Assembly (NCBI GenBank): GCA_009363875.1
Contig: CM018695.1
Span: 66,958,907 to 67,022,906 of the forward strand
From: Mikania micrantha
Taxonomy: Eukaryota > Streptophyta > Magnoliopsida > Asterales > Asteraceae
DNA: 64,000 nucleotides
Direction of reading: 5' to 3'
In this document: positions 46,027-57,000 of the stretch, piece by piece
How positions within the stretch are numbered: the first letter of the stretch is position 1
How the letters are laid out: the number at the start of each line of letters is the position of its first letter
Notes under the pieces: generated by a model
The model's input: the letters and a program-made list of their open reading frames with translations, nothing else
What the model was told of the DNA's origin: nothing
The model's database searches: none
Translations under genes and position numbers: made by a program

Positions 46027-47742
46027 GATGCGAGCGGTCAGTATACTAAAAAACAGGACTAAATTTGATCTAATTAACCTAAGCTAAAGACACCTAATCT
46101 AATCCTAGACCTATACTTAACCTAAACACCTAGTAATAATCGGAAAACCTAAACTAGACTGCTCCTAAGGCAAGTGTACCTGTCGGTGGCAGAATAGCTG
46201 ACGGAAGTCCGGATATCGAACCAACGGACACTAGTATAACAAACGAAACCTAGACTTGTGAACTTAACTAAGGTAAAAGAGGGGGGTTTGGTGCAACTGA
46301 TAACCTAATCTTACTGAACTGACTGAAACACTCTAAACTAATAACTGCACTAAAACAGCAATACTAAAACTGACAACGAAACTGGAATCTAACAGTAGTG
46401 AGGAAAACTGGTGTACCTAGGCTGGGAATCAAAAGTGTGACAGAAGCTGATCTGGACTGATTTATTAAGGATGAAGACTAGGATCTTAAAGAACAGACCT
46501 AGAAGTACCTAAAGGGAACCCAGATCAGATACCAGGCAACTCCAATAGGAATCCTAAAGCTGTAATATATGCACTAGTCAATCGGGTATCCTCCCGGATT
46601 CCCCGACATGCAATTGCACTCTAACGGGTGGATCACCTCCCGGATTTCTCCACCCGTTTGTATCCTAAGACACTAGAGAGCCATAAAGTTGACAACTTTG
46701 ACATGGGTTGACACTAACACTAAGTAGATCTAAGACAACGCCCTCCCGGGTCGTTTAACTCAAAAATCCTAAGTGTAAGAGACCAACCATCTAACCTATC
46801 ACCTCCCGGATTTCTAGGTTAGGTTACACATGCAAATAACTATATTTAATGAAGTCTAATCCTATGGAATGTGATCAACAACCCATAAACTAACCTAAAA
46901 CACAAAGTAGTAGGCCTAACATGCATCTATGTGTGGAAAGACCTTCCTAAACACATGTGAATCAAACATACACCAATTACAATCATTCAACATCTGTAAA
47001 AACCGTCAAAGTTTCAATCTTTACAGCTGATTACAAAGCATATATCATCATCAAGCATAAATCAAGTCCAAAATCATCAAAGTTCACAACTTTATCATCC
47101 CAAACCTAGATACAACCATAGATCTAGCCACAAATCATGCTAACAGTAGCTAAACAAGTCTGAAATATGTCTAAATACATCAAAGATCAAAACTTTAAAC
47201 TAAGAACATGTAAAGAGAAGGAAAATACTCAAGATCAAGGTCCTTCTTCACTTCAACAAGCCCTAATCAAGCCAAATACTCCATGGTTAAGCTCCAGCAG
47301 CTCCTAGGCTCGATTAGGGTTCCAAAGACGCAAAAGAAGACCCTCAAACGGCTGGAATGCGATGAATTTATAGAGGGCTTGAAATTAGGGTTTTAGGGCT
47401 CAAAATCAACTTAGGCGCAACGCCTGACGTGGGTGCAACACGCCAGGGGTTGCGCGCGGGTTCCCAGCAAGGCTGGCGGCCAAATGATGCCGCGCGTAAC
47501 GCCTGATATGGGCTGCACGCGATAGGCGTACCGCCTAGGTCAGATTTCTTGATTTTCTTCGCGTAATCACCCGGTCTTGATTCAGACGCCCGTTTGCCTT
47601 CATTTCCGCTCCTCCGGGACACATTCCTGCACAAAAACACTAAAATGTAAAAAGGAACTAGAATCGACTCAAAATATAAACAAAACAAACAAAAACCGAC
47701 TCGAATATGTACGAAAATGGATGTGTTAAAAATAACACATCA
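46027..47742 (-). repeat. 5' LTR of element H
   Basis: The LTR is 1716 bp, starts and ends as its partner, and differs from it at about a dozen sites, mostly transitions. Sense TATAAAT is at 47366-47372, with the CpG-rich cluster at 47403-47540 just upstream. The sense 5' terminus forms a 9-bp hairpin (arms GATGTGTTA/TAACACATC). Confidence 0.9.
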
Positions 47743-47879
47743 TGAGATCTGATGTTTTAATATGATTAACGTTTACAGACATTGACATTGGCCATATATA
47801 TAGATAACCCTAAATCTAATATTTGCACTATAACCCTTTGACTCGTATTTTTTACAATAACTACCCAAAAAATACTTGA

Positions 47880-48420
47880 ACAAAATAAAATAACGTTTAT
47901 TGCTAAGTTCAAAGTAAAGAATCAGAAGAGGAAATAAATAGTACTTTCACAGTTGCATCATTGATGGCTCGAAAATGGATGCTTTCAACATAGATTGCAC
48001 CGCTTCCACAATAGTACTTTGACAATCTCTGAAGTGGAACCTTGAAGTCTACATCTTTCTTGTGAGGTATGAAACGACACAATTCTACCATCATCCATTC
48101 ATCGTCTTCACATGTCGCAAAATATGCATGCAGTGTTTCGCTCCCCATTTGGTACCTGAGGTTAACATATATAAGTATACTTGATTGTTTTTTTCGGCTC
48201 ACTGAATTTGAAGACAAGATGAGCTCCATAAATCACATTTGGAGATAAGTAATGAGTTTTTATCTTGATTTGAATCTTTAGATTTGAAATAATCATAATC
48301 TTCGCCACTCTTTGAAATCGACACATGTAACAATGAGTTGAATTTATTGACACCAAGTATTCACATGCCACACAAACATACACGTCGATTTATAATTTAA
48401 AATTCCTTTTATAACAAAAA
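47880..48420 (-). pseudogene. PP2-domain exon, relic of a duplicated kinase-PP2 gene
   Basis: The minus strand at 48318 to about 47940 matches exon 5 of the intact gene (57696-57321): RFQRVAKIMIISNLKIQIKI, LSPNVIYGAHLVFKF, then YVNLRYQMGSETLHAYFATC and MMVELCRFIPHKKDVDFKV, GAIYVESIHFRAI. A frameshift near 48190 separates the two halves. Similarity extends into both flanking introns (CCACACAAAC at 48369; TATTGCTAAG at 47900). No other coding exon is found nearby, and element H begins about 140 bp downstream. Confidence 0.85.
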
Positions 48421-48633
48421 GAAATCATATACTTTCTTTGGACATAGTTTAGATAAAATTAAGAATACTTATTTTTAGGCTCATACATAATAATTAAACA
48501 TTTATTCATGTTCATATAACTCTTTAACTTTGTTATTGTTAAAATATCTTGAACATTAAAAGTACTATCATATACGTTCACTATACTCATACTACGTAGC
48601 ACAGTTTTTCTCAAAGTATAGATCCATAACTAG
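48421..48633. other. AT-rich intergenic or relic intron sequence
   Basis: Nothing recognisable; probably decayed intron of the duplicated gene. Confidence 0.4.
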
Positions 48634-48870
48634 GGATGTTTATGGGTTCAGTTAACGATTTGTTCGGTTTATTCGGTTCGGTTTAATCAGTTTTCAAAAA
48701 AAACTAACCGTTAACCGAACTAAACCGAATTCAGGAATGGTTAATCGTACCGAATTCAATTTAGTTCGGTTTCGGTTAAAACCGAACAAACCAAATTCAA
48801 CCGAACAAACAGATTAAAAACCAAATAAACAGGTTAAAAACATAATAAACAGATCCAAATAAACCGAATT
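48634..48870 (+). mobile_element. Probable hAT-like non-autonomous element
   Basis: The stretch begins TAGGGATGTTTATGGGTTC and is packed with TTCGGTT / AACCGAA words in both orientations, the usual subterminal pattern of plant hAT MITEs. I could not find the matching end or an 8-bp target duplication. Confidence 0.4.
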
Positions 48871-49399
48871 CAACCGTAATAAAGGGTTGTTTTAGATAAC
48901 TATGTGGTTTAAATTAAATAGAATCGTAGATATATTCTAACGTGATTGGTTAGTCTATATATACCGTGGTCAGGGTAAGGTTTATGTAATCATATGAAGT
49001 TTTTGAGTTAAGATTTCTTCAATAAAATTGCGTGTTTGGTTTTTGATTTTTCCTTGGTTTTTGATTTTTCCCACCGTACCTTAGTTTAGTTTTGAACGAA
49101 ATTTCCTTTTTATTTTCCCCCGCCAATTCTTCTTGGTGTCTTCTCGATATTGACTCCAACAATGATAGTTCGAATTGTTCAAATAAATCCACACATTTTT
49201 TGTTGCGATATGATTAACGAAGGATAATCTCGTTAATTTTGATTTCTCTCGTCATAGATATTTATGCCTCTGTTCTTCATTCTTTTTGAACATAAATTTA
49301 GCTTTGCTTGTTCTGAATAAACTAATGATCAAATATGATGTTCTTGGCTTCAGTTTGGTTCTATCAAGTGAAAAATTGATTATTGCGCAATGTTTATTG
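48871..49399. other. Non-coding sequence of unknown origin
   Basis: AT-rich, with TATATA near 48955 and a short direct repeat TTGGTTTTTGATTTTTCC at 49036-49070; it could be an old LTR. No gene seen. Confidence 0.3.
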
Positions 49400-49801
49400 C
49401 AAATTTATGATGCACAGAAAGTTGCATGTTTGAATGAAAAAAAGGGATGAATTTTGACTCTTTATTTGACTTTGATTCTTCTAATTTCTTCTCTAACAAC
49501 GATTACCGCTCTGATACCAATTGTAGAAGTAATCATGATAGAAACATATATCTATGTATGTGTAGAATGAATGAAAACAACAGTCTATGAATATATATTT
49601 TTCTACCGAAGTTCTTACATAAGACTGTCTATTTATAACCCATTCAGGCAGTTATTATGGAGGTTAATTATTGTTATATCTGGTCCATATAACCCATATT
49701 AACTAACTTTTAACAACCAACTTAACTAGACCATTCTACCTTTCAAAGATAACTTAAATACATAATAATATTGGTTTATATTGAAAAGCATAATTCCAAC
49801 A
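49400..49801 (-). mobile_element. Truncated copia element: 5' LTR, primer-binding site, leader
   Basis: The LTR is 49522-49801 (280 bp; sense ends TGTTGGAATTATGC and CTTCTACA) with TATAAATA at 49630-49637. TGGTATCAGAGCGG follows at 49507-49519 on the minus strand, then about 100 bp of leader. No gag or pol remains. It sits where exon 4 of the duplicated kinase-PP2 relic would be expected. Confidence 0.75.
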
Positions 49802-49925
49802 CACTATTACACAAAATAAATCAAAATGAAATATTTAGTCATCGATCTCTTGAGTTGAGAACATGAATCCTGAAAGATTTATTTAATTTTTATTAAAAGA
49901 AATGATATGAAAAAGAGACAGATAT
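49802..49925 (-). pseudogene. Relic of intron 3 of the duplicated kinase-PP2 gene
   Basis: Similar to 58570-58700 (intron 3 of the intact gene): shared words include GATCTCTT(G/A)AGTTGAGAACA and TCAAAATG. This shows that the duplication included more than the PP2 exon. Confidence 0.6.
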
Positions 49926-50655
49926 ATTTCAATTTTTGTTCTCAAACTTCTTAGCTAAGTGGTGGTTGTTGTTAGCACAGACAAAAAGGGTGCAGAGAGT
50001 GATGAGGGGAATAGGAAGATGGGTGTTAAAAGTGGAGCCCAAAAATATTCATTATTTATTAATATTATTATGTTTCTTTTATATATTATTATTTATAAAA
50101 ACAAAGTGCACTTGAGTGTTTTTATAAAAATTTAATGGATTACTTAATGATATTTAGAAGATGTTTCGTACATTAAGTATTGAGTGATTAAGAGGTTATA
50201 ATCATTTATATTCTATTCAAAATTTAATGGGTAAGAGCCTAATTGGATGATTCAGAATTGTTTTTTGATAGCTAATTGATTCAGATGTAGCTTGTTAATG
50301 AAATTATTAAAAGTCTGTCAAACAGCCTCTTAATGCTAAAGGCCGTTAATGACTCCACTTTTTAAAAGTAGTAAGCATATGTGTAATTCTAAAAGTTAAA
50401 GAACCAAATATAAAACATTTGACCCATCAGTGGCATTACTTTTTAAAATAATCACCACTTAGTGATGTTATAAGTTTGAGGATTAAACATAAAACAAAAT
50501 CACAAGATAATGCCATCGGTACAATTAACTCTTTTATTTATATAAACCATAAATTAGCTTGCGCCTAGCTACATGTCCATCTCCAACACTCTAAAATCTA
50601 CATCAGATAAAAAAAATTAAACTTACAAAATAAATTTAAACATTTTTTTAAAACT
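49926..50655. other. 3' flank of the host gene
   Basis: AT-rich, no gene. Words such as GATTCAGA and CTGTCAAACAGCCTCTTAATG at 50240-50340 resemble parts of plant MITEs, but I see no defined ends. Confidence 0.35.
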
Positions 50656-51064
50656 TCATATGGGTCGAAATTCAATGCCATATATGATAAGACCAGACAT
50701 ATTTCCTTCATAACATCTCAATTTCAAACTCATAGAATGGTGATCATCATTTAGCTTGTTACCTGAGTTGAATTCCCACACAATAACTTCCATTAATCCG
50801 TCTTCTCTGAGCTTCGGAACCCTTTTGTTACCGTGTAAATTTACTAATCTTGGAGATCTGAAATAAAGAAACTTAAACTGTTTGTCTTTCTTTAGGAGTA
50901 CGTCCTGCACCTTCACCGGACAATGCAAACCATGGCACTGATGTGATAGCTTGAATACGAGATAACATGCATAACTTGTATCTGCCGTCAACTTTTGGGC
51001 TTCGATCTTGCATTTGATATGAAATAATTGGTTTGATAAAACCTCAACAACCTCTTCTAGAAAT
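50656..51064 (-). CDS. Exon 8: end of PP2 domain 2
   Basis: The acceptor TGCAG precedes the first base, which completes the Arg codon begun in exon 7. The exon encodes FLEEVVEVLSNQLFHIKCKI, ACYLVFKLSHQCHGLHCPVK, EDGLMEVIVWEFNSG and MSGLIIYGIEFRPI before TGA. It gives residues 918-1053. WMEV-type and IxGIEFRP-type segments are hallmarks of PP2-like domains. Confidence 0.85.
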
Positions 51065-54000
51065 CTGCATTTATGATAGATTTTATGTAAGTGATCTGAG
51101 TACAAACCTAAATACAAAGTAAGCCTCTTTTTTCCATGAAACATATATGAAAACTTTATCTTGAAGTATATATTGTGCGAGAATAGCATGTTGTTTGTGT
51201 AAAAATATGTGTTAGGCTTAATTTTGTTTGGCCCATGAGAAAGCCCACAACACATAGGGTTTGTTTAAATAAAAAGGGGCAGCAGCTGGTTTTTTTAGAG
51301 CGTTCGAACAGCAGCAGCCAAAAACAGAAAGAAAAGAGGAGAAGGAATTTTCGTCACTTTTGACCTAGCCACGTTTCCTGCTGATTTCCCGGAGTTTCAA
51401 CCGTCGGATCGTCTTCATTTTTTGACAGGTTCTTCGTCACATCTAGGGGAGCTTATCCAACGGTAGGTTTTGTTTAATAACGTTCGGAGATCGGGTTTTC
51501 GAGCCCCTGTTCACAGCAGACGTTTTGTGGTTATTTCTTCTTCTTTTGTCTTTGATTTGTTTCCATATGCTTGATGTTAGTATTTCCAAGTGTATGATGG
51601 TTATTGTATGCCTCTAGTATACCTAGAGAAGACTTTGTATTGCTCTAATTTTGGTGATAGTGGATTTGAAGCGGCTCTAGTAGTCCCGTGGTTTTTACTC
51701 TCACTTTGAGAGGTTTTCCACGCTAAAAATCTTGGTGCTCTTTATTGTTTTAGAATTCTCTATTTGTTTGCATCCTCATAGGTTCATTTGAGTTGGGAAA
51801 GTTTGGTCAAACGAAGATAATTCCGCATTTGTTGTTTACCGTTGTGACCGGGTCGTGTGTTTTTCCCATCAAAGTGGTACCAGAGCCATTGGTTCTTGAT
51901 TTTGGTTATAAACACTCACTTGAACGATGGATGCTAATACAAGTAGAATGGTTAATTTGAATGGTTCTAATTATCATGTTTGGAAAGGAAAGATGGAAGA
52001 CCTTCTTTATGTGAAGGATTATTATTTGTCTGTCTTTAGTACGGATAAACCTGACAACAAAACAGATGAAGAATGGAGCATTCTACATAGAAAGGTTTGC
52101 GGGTATATTCGTCAATGGGTTGATGATAATGTTTTGAACCATATTAGCGGGAAGACTCATGCTCGTACTTTGTGGAACAAGCTTGAGGAATTGTATGCTC
52201 GTAAGACCGGGAACAATAAGTTGTTTTTGATTAAACAATTGATAAACTTGAAGTATCGTGATGGAACTCCTGTTACTGATCACTTGAATGTTTTTCAAGG
52301 TGTTATTAATCAACTTGCAGGAATGGGTATTAAGTTTGAAGACGAGATACAAGGTTTATGGCTCCTCGGTACTTTACTGGATTCTTGGAAGACTTTTAGG
52401 ACATCATTGTCCAACTCTGCAGCAAATGGTATTATTATTATGGAACTGGCTAAGGGCAGTATTTTAAATGAAGAGATGAGAAGAAAGTCACAAGGTTCCT
52501 CTTCACACTCGGATGTCTTAGTCACAGAAAGCAGGGGGAGAAGTCAAAGTAAAGGTCCGAGTAACAAAGGGAAGCACCGTAGCAAGTCAAGAGGAAAAAA
52601 TGATGATTTTGAGTGCTATCATTGTGGCAGAAAAGGGCATACAGTCCGGTATTGCAGACAACTAAAAAGAGAGAACAAGAAGGCTAATTACAACAACCAA
52701 AAGAACAACCATAAGAAAGATGATGGTGGTAATGACAGTGCAGAAGCAAATACTACTACCGATGAGTTCTTTATTTGTTGTGATTATGATATGGTGAACG
52801 TTGCACATGATGATTCGAGTTGGGTTGTTGACAGTGGTGCTACCTGTCATGTGACATCACAAAGGGATTTCTATACATCTTACACACCCGGTGACTTTGG
52901 GAGTGTTAAGATGGGCAATAGTGGGCTATCTAAGATCGTTGGTGTTGGAGATATTTGTTTGAAGTTTGACACTGGGATGGAGTTGGTTTTACACAATGTA
53001 AAACATGTTCCAAATATTCGACTTAATTTGATATCTGCAGGTACACTCGATGAAGATGGTTACCATAATAGCTTTGGTGATGGTAAGTGGAAACTCACTC
53101 GTGGTTCTTTGATCGTGGCAAGAGGTAAAAGAGCTTCAAAGCTCTACACGACGCATCCAAAGATCTCTAAAGATTCATTTCACTCATTGGTGAATACAGA
53201 CATGACTGAGTTATGGCATAAGAGACTTGGTCATATGAGTGAAAAAGGGATGTCTTTATTGTTGAAGAGAATTGCCTTGTTAGGTGTGCGTAATGTTCAT
53301 TTGAAGAAGTGTTCTCATTGCCTTGAAGGTAAGCAAAATAGAGTTACCTTTAAGAGTCATTCTCCTTCTAGGAAGGAAAGAATACTTGATTTGGTGCATT
53401 CCGATGTATGTGGTCCTATGAAGACTAGATCACTTGGCGGCTGTTCATACTTTGTCACATTCATTGATGATCACTCAAGGAAGGTTTGGGTTTATTCTTT
53501 AAAATCTAAAGATCAAGTATTTGATGTGTTTAAGCAGTTTCATGCCCTAGTGGAAAGGCAAACTGGGAAGAAGCTTAAGTGCATTTGAACAGATAATGGA
53601 GGTGAATACATTGGTCCCTTTGATGCTTATTGTAGAGAGAAGGGTATTCGACACCAAAAGAGTCCTCCGAAGACACCACAGTTGAATGGTTTAGCCAAAC
53701 GGATGAACAGAACATTGGCTGAAAGAGTTAGATGTTTGCTTTCACATGCAGGATTGCCTGATTCTTTTTGGGGTGAGGCTTCAAATACAGTAGTACATGT
53801 TATTAATCTTACTCCTTGTGTTCCTTTGTCTTTTGATGTTCCAGACAGGGTTTGGAGAGGCAAGGATGTTTCTTATAATCATCTGAGAGTCTTTGGATGC
53901 AAAGCTTTTGTACACATTCCCAAAGATGAAAGATCAAAGCTTGATGTGAAGACTAAGCCATGTATATTCCTTGGTTATGGCCAAGACGAGTTCAGGTACA

Positions 54001-57000
54001 GGTTATATGATCCAGTTTTGAAGAAACTTGTAAGAAGCCGAGATGTTGTGTTTATGGAAGATCAAACTTTGAAAGATATTGAGAAGGTACAAATGGTTCC
54101 TCAATATAGTGATGATCTTGTTGATTTGGATCCGGTTCCTCCACAACATTCTGAGCCACAAAGTGGAGATGAGACTCAAGTAGATCAACAACTTGAAAAT
54201 GGTGATGTTAATCCAGAGTTACCAATACCATATATGCCTACATTTGTCCCACTTAGGCAGTCTACCCGAGACCGTCATCCTTCCACCCGTTTTTCTGCTG
54301 ATGAGTATGTCTTACTCACTGATGGGGGGGAGCCTGAATGTTATGCAGAGGCCATGGAAGATGAACACAAAAGAGAGTGGGTTGAAGCCATGCAAGATGA
54401 GATGAATTCCTTGTATGAGAACAATACTTTTGAGTTGGTAAAGTTGCCTAAGGGCAAGAGAGCTTTGAAAAACAAGTGGGTATACAAGTTGAAGACTGAA
54501 GAACATACCTCACGACCTCGGTACAAGGCTAGATTGGTGGTCAAAGGGTTCAGTCAAAGAAAAGGTATTGATTTTGATGAGATTTTCTCTCCGGTCGTGA
54601 AGATGAGTTCTATTCGGGTTATTCTTGGTTTGGCCGCTAGCCTTGATCTTGAGGTTGAGTAAATGGATGTCAAGACCGCATTCCTTCACGGTGACTTGGA
54701 TAAGGAAATCTACATGGAGCAACCTGAAGGGTTTCAGGTTAAGGGCAAAGAAGACTATGTCTGTAAGCTTCAGAAAAATCTTTATGGGTTGAAGCAAGCA
54801 CCAAGACAGTGGTACAAGAAGTTTGAGTCAGTTATGGGGGAGCAAAGCTACCGAAAGACTACTTCAGATCACTGTGTTTTCTTTCAGAGGTTTGGTGATG
54901 ATGATTTCATCATTTTATTACTTTATGTTGATGACATGTTGATTGTTGGCAAGAATGCAGATAGAATTTTACAGCTGAAGAAAGAATTGAGCAAGTCTTT
55001 TTCTATGAAAGACTTGGGGCCAGCAAAACAAATTCTGGGCATTCGGATTACTAGAGATAGAGCTTCAAAGAAGTTACACATGTCACAAGAGCAATACATT
55101 GAAAGGGTGCTTTGCAGATTCAACATGGCCAATGCTAAAGTTGTGAGTTCACCTCTTACTCCCAACTTTAAGCTAACTGATAAAGATTGTCCTTCTTCTG
55201 AGAAAGAGATTGAAGAAATGGATAGGGTTCCATATGCCTCAGCAGTTGGAAGTTTGATGTATGCAATGGTGTGTACTAGGCCTGACATTGCCCATGCAGT
55301 TGGTGTTGTTAGTCGGTTTCTGTCAGATCCGGGTAAGAAGCATTGGGAAGCAGTTAAGTGGATTCTTAGAATCTGCGTGGTACCTCCAAATTGGGTTTAT
55401 CATTTGGAGATGGGGAGCCGATGCTTGTTGGTTACACAGATTCTGATATGGCAGGAAATAAAGACAACATGAAATCCACTTCTGGATATTTGATGACTTA
55501 TGCAGGGGGAGCTGTGTCATGGCAATCTAGATTGCAAAAGTGTGTTGCTTTGTCTACCACAGAGGCTGAGTATTTGGCAGCAACAGAAGCATGCAAAGAA
55601 CTATTGTGGTTGAAAAGATTTTTGCAAGAGCTTGGCTTTATGCAACAGCGCTACGTGGTTCTTTGTGACAATCAAAGTGCTATCCATCTTGCTAAGAACT
55701 CTACTTTTCACAAAAGAACAAAACATATTGATGTTAGGTATCATTGGATTAGAGATGCTATTGAACACAAGTTGTTTGAGCTTGATAAAGTTCATACCGA
55801 TGATAACTGTTCCGATATGTTGACTAAAGCTTTAGCAAGGGAGAAGTTGAAGGTGTGTTGCTCGATCGCCGGAATGGCGAACTCTTCCTCATAGGCCAAA
55901 GGGGGAGATTTGTTGGGCTTAATTTTGTTTGGCCCATGAGAAAGCCCACAACACATAGGGTTTGTTTAAATAAAAAGGGGCAGCAGCTGGTTTTTTTAGA
56001 GCGTTCGAACAGCAGCAGCCAAAAACAGAAAGAAAAGAGGAGAAGGAATTTTCGTCACTTTTGACCTAGCCACGTTTCCTGCTGATTTTCCGGAGTTTCA
56101 ACCGTCGGATCGTCTTCATTTTTTGACAGCTTCTTCGTCACATCTAGGGGAGCTTATCCAACGGTGGGTTTTGTTTAATAACGTTCGGAGATCGGGTTTT
56201 CGAGCCCCTGTTCACAGCAGACGTTTTGTGGTTATTTCTTCTTCTTTTGTCTTTGATTTGTTTCCATATGCTTGATGTTAGTATTTCCAAGTGTATGATG
56301 GTTATTGTATGCCTCTAGTATACCTAGAGAAGACTTTGTATTGCTCTAATTTTGGTGATAGTGGATTTGAAGCGGCTCTAGTAGTCCCGTGGTTTTTACT
56401 CACTTTGAGAGGTTTTCCACGCTAAAAATCTTGGTGCTCTTTATTGTTTTAGAATTCTCTATTTGTTTGTATCCTCATAGGTTCATTTGAGTTGGGAAAG
56501 TTTGGTCAAACGAAGATAATTCCGCATTTGTTGTTTACCGTTGTGACCGGGTCGTGTGTTTTTCCCATTAATATGAAAGTATATAAGTTGGTTCATTTCA
56601 AACCTTGATTCAACACAAGATCTCCAATTGAAACACTCCACATTAGAAGAGTCGTATAAAAACATCCTTGCTGGAAGCATGTGACATTTCTTACTCTTAG
56701 CTTTGCCTAATGAGAATAACTGTCAAAAGAAAGAGTTATTAAGTACATCATTACCAAAGATATATATACATTTTTTTTTCAAAATAACAAACCTTTTCAT
56801 CATCTTCTAGTTGGGTTATTTCGTCATAATCAAGTGACGTTTGTTGCATTGAATCTGAGTTTGATTCCAAGAGTCTTTGTGCTCCTTTTAATTTGTCATC
56901 CACTTTAGGTCTCACCTGTGTAAATGAATGTTACAACCCAGTGATATAAAGTTATTCTATCTTTATAAATCATAACAATTCGCTAAGTTTATCTCCGTAC

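Larger units (their letters stand above)
32877..47742 (-). mobile_element. Athila-type Ty3/gypsy element H, nearly complete
   Basis: The element is 14,866 bp with long terminal repeats 32877-34593 and 46027-47742, and the target duplication TGAGA at 32872-32876 and 47743-47747. On the minus strand the order is 5' LTR, tRNA-Asp primer-binding site, gag, protease, RT, RNase H, integrase, a ~2.4-kb spacer, an env-position ORF, purine tract, 3' LTR. The LTRs differ at only about a dozen sites, so insertion is recent, yet gag-pol has one stop and two frameshifts. It landed about 20 bp beyond the end of copia A. Confidence 0.9.
51210..56570 (+). mobile_element. Complete Ty1/copia element E (Tnt1/Tork-like) in a gene intron
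   Basis: The element is 5361 bp with LTRs 51210-51871 and 55911-56570. The target duplication is ATATG (51205-51209, 56571-56575). The LTRs differ by six substitutions and a 2-bp gap by eye, close to 1%, so insertion is fairly recent. Gag-pol is single-frame apart from two stops and one frameshift. Confidence 0.95.
51065..56603 (-). other. Intron 7, containing copia E
   Basis: The donor (AAG|GTTTGA at 56603) and acceptor (TGCAG at 51065) enclose 5539 bp. Removing copia E and one target repeat leaves about 173 bp, similar to the other introns. The transposon is antisense to the gene, so its own splice and poly(A) signals face the other way. Confidence 0.8.

Noticed and set aside
50656..51255. 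Single-exon 199-residue PP2 gene starting at 51255
   Set aside because: Its first ~60 residues read through copia LTR and intron; splice sites and domain order show it is the last exon of the kinase-PP2 gene.
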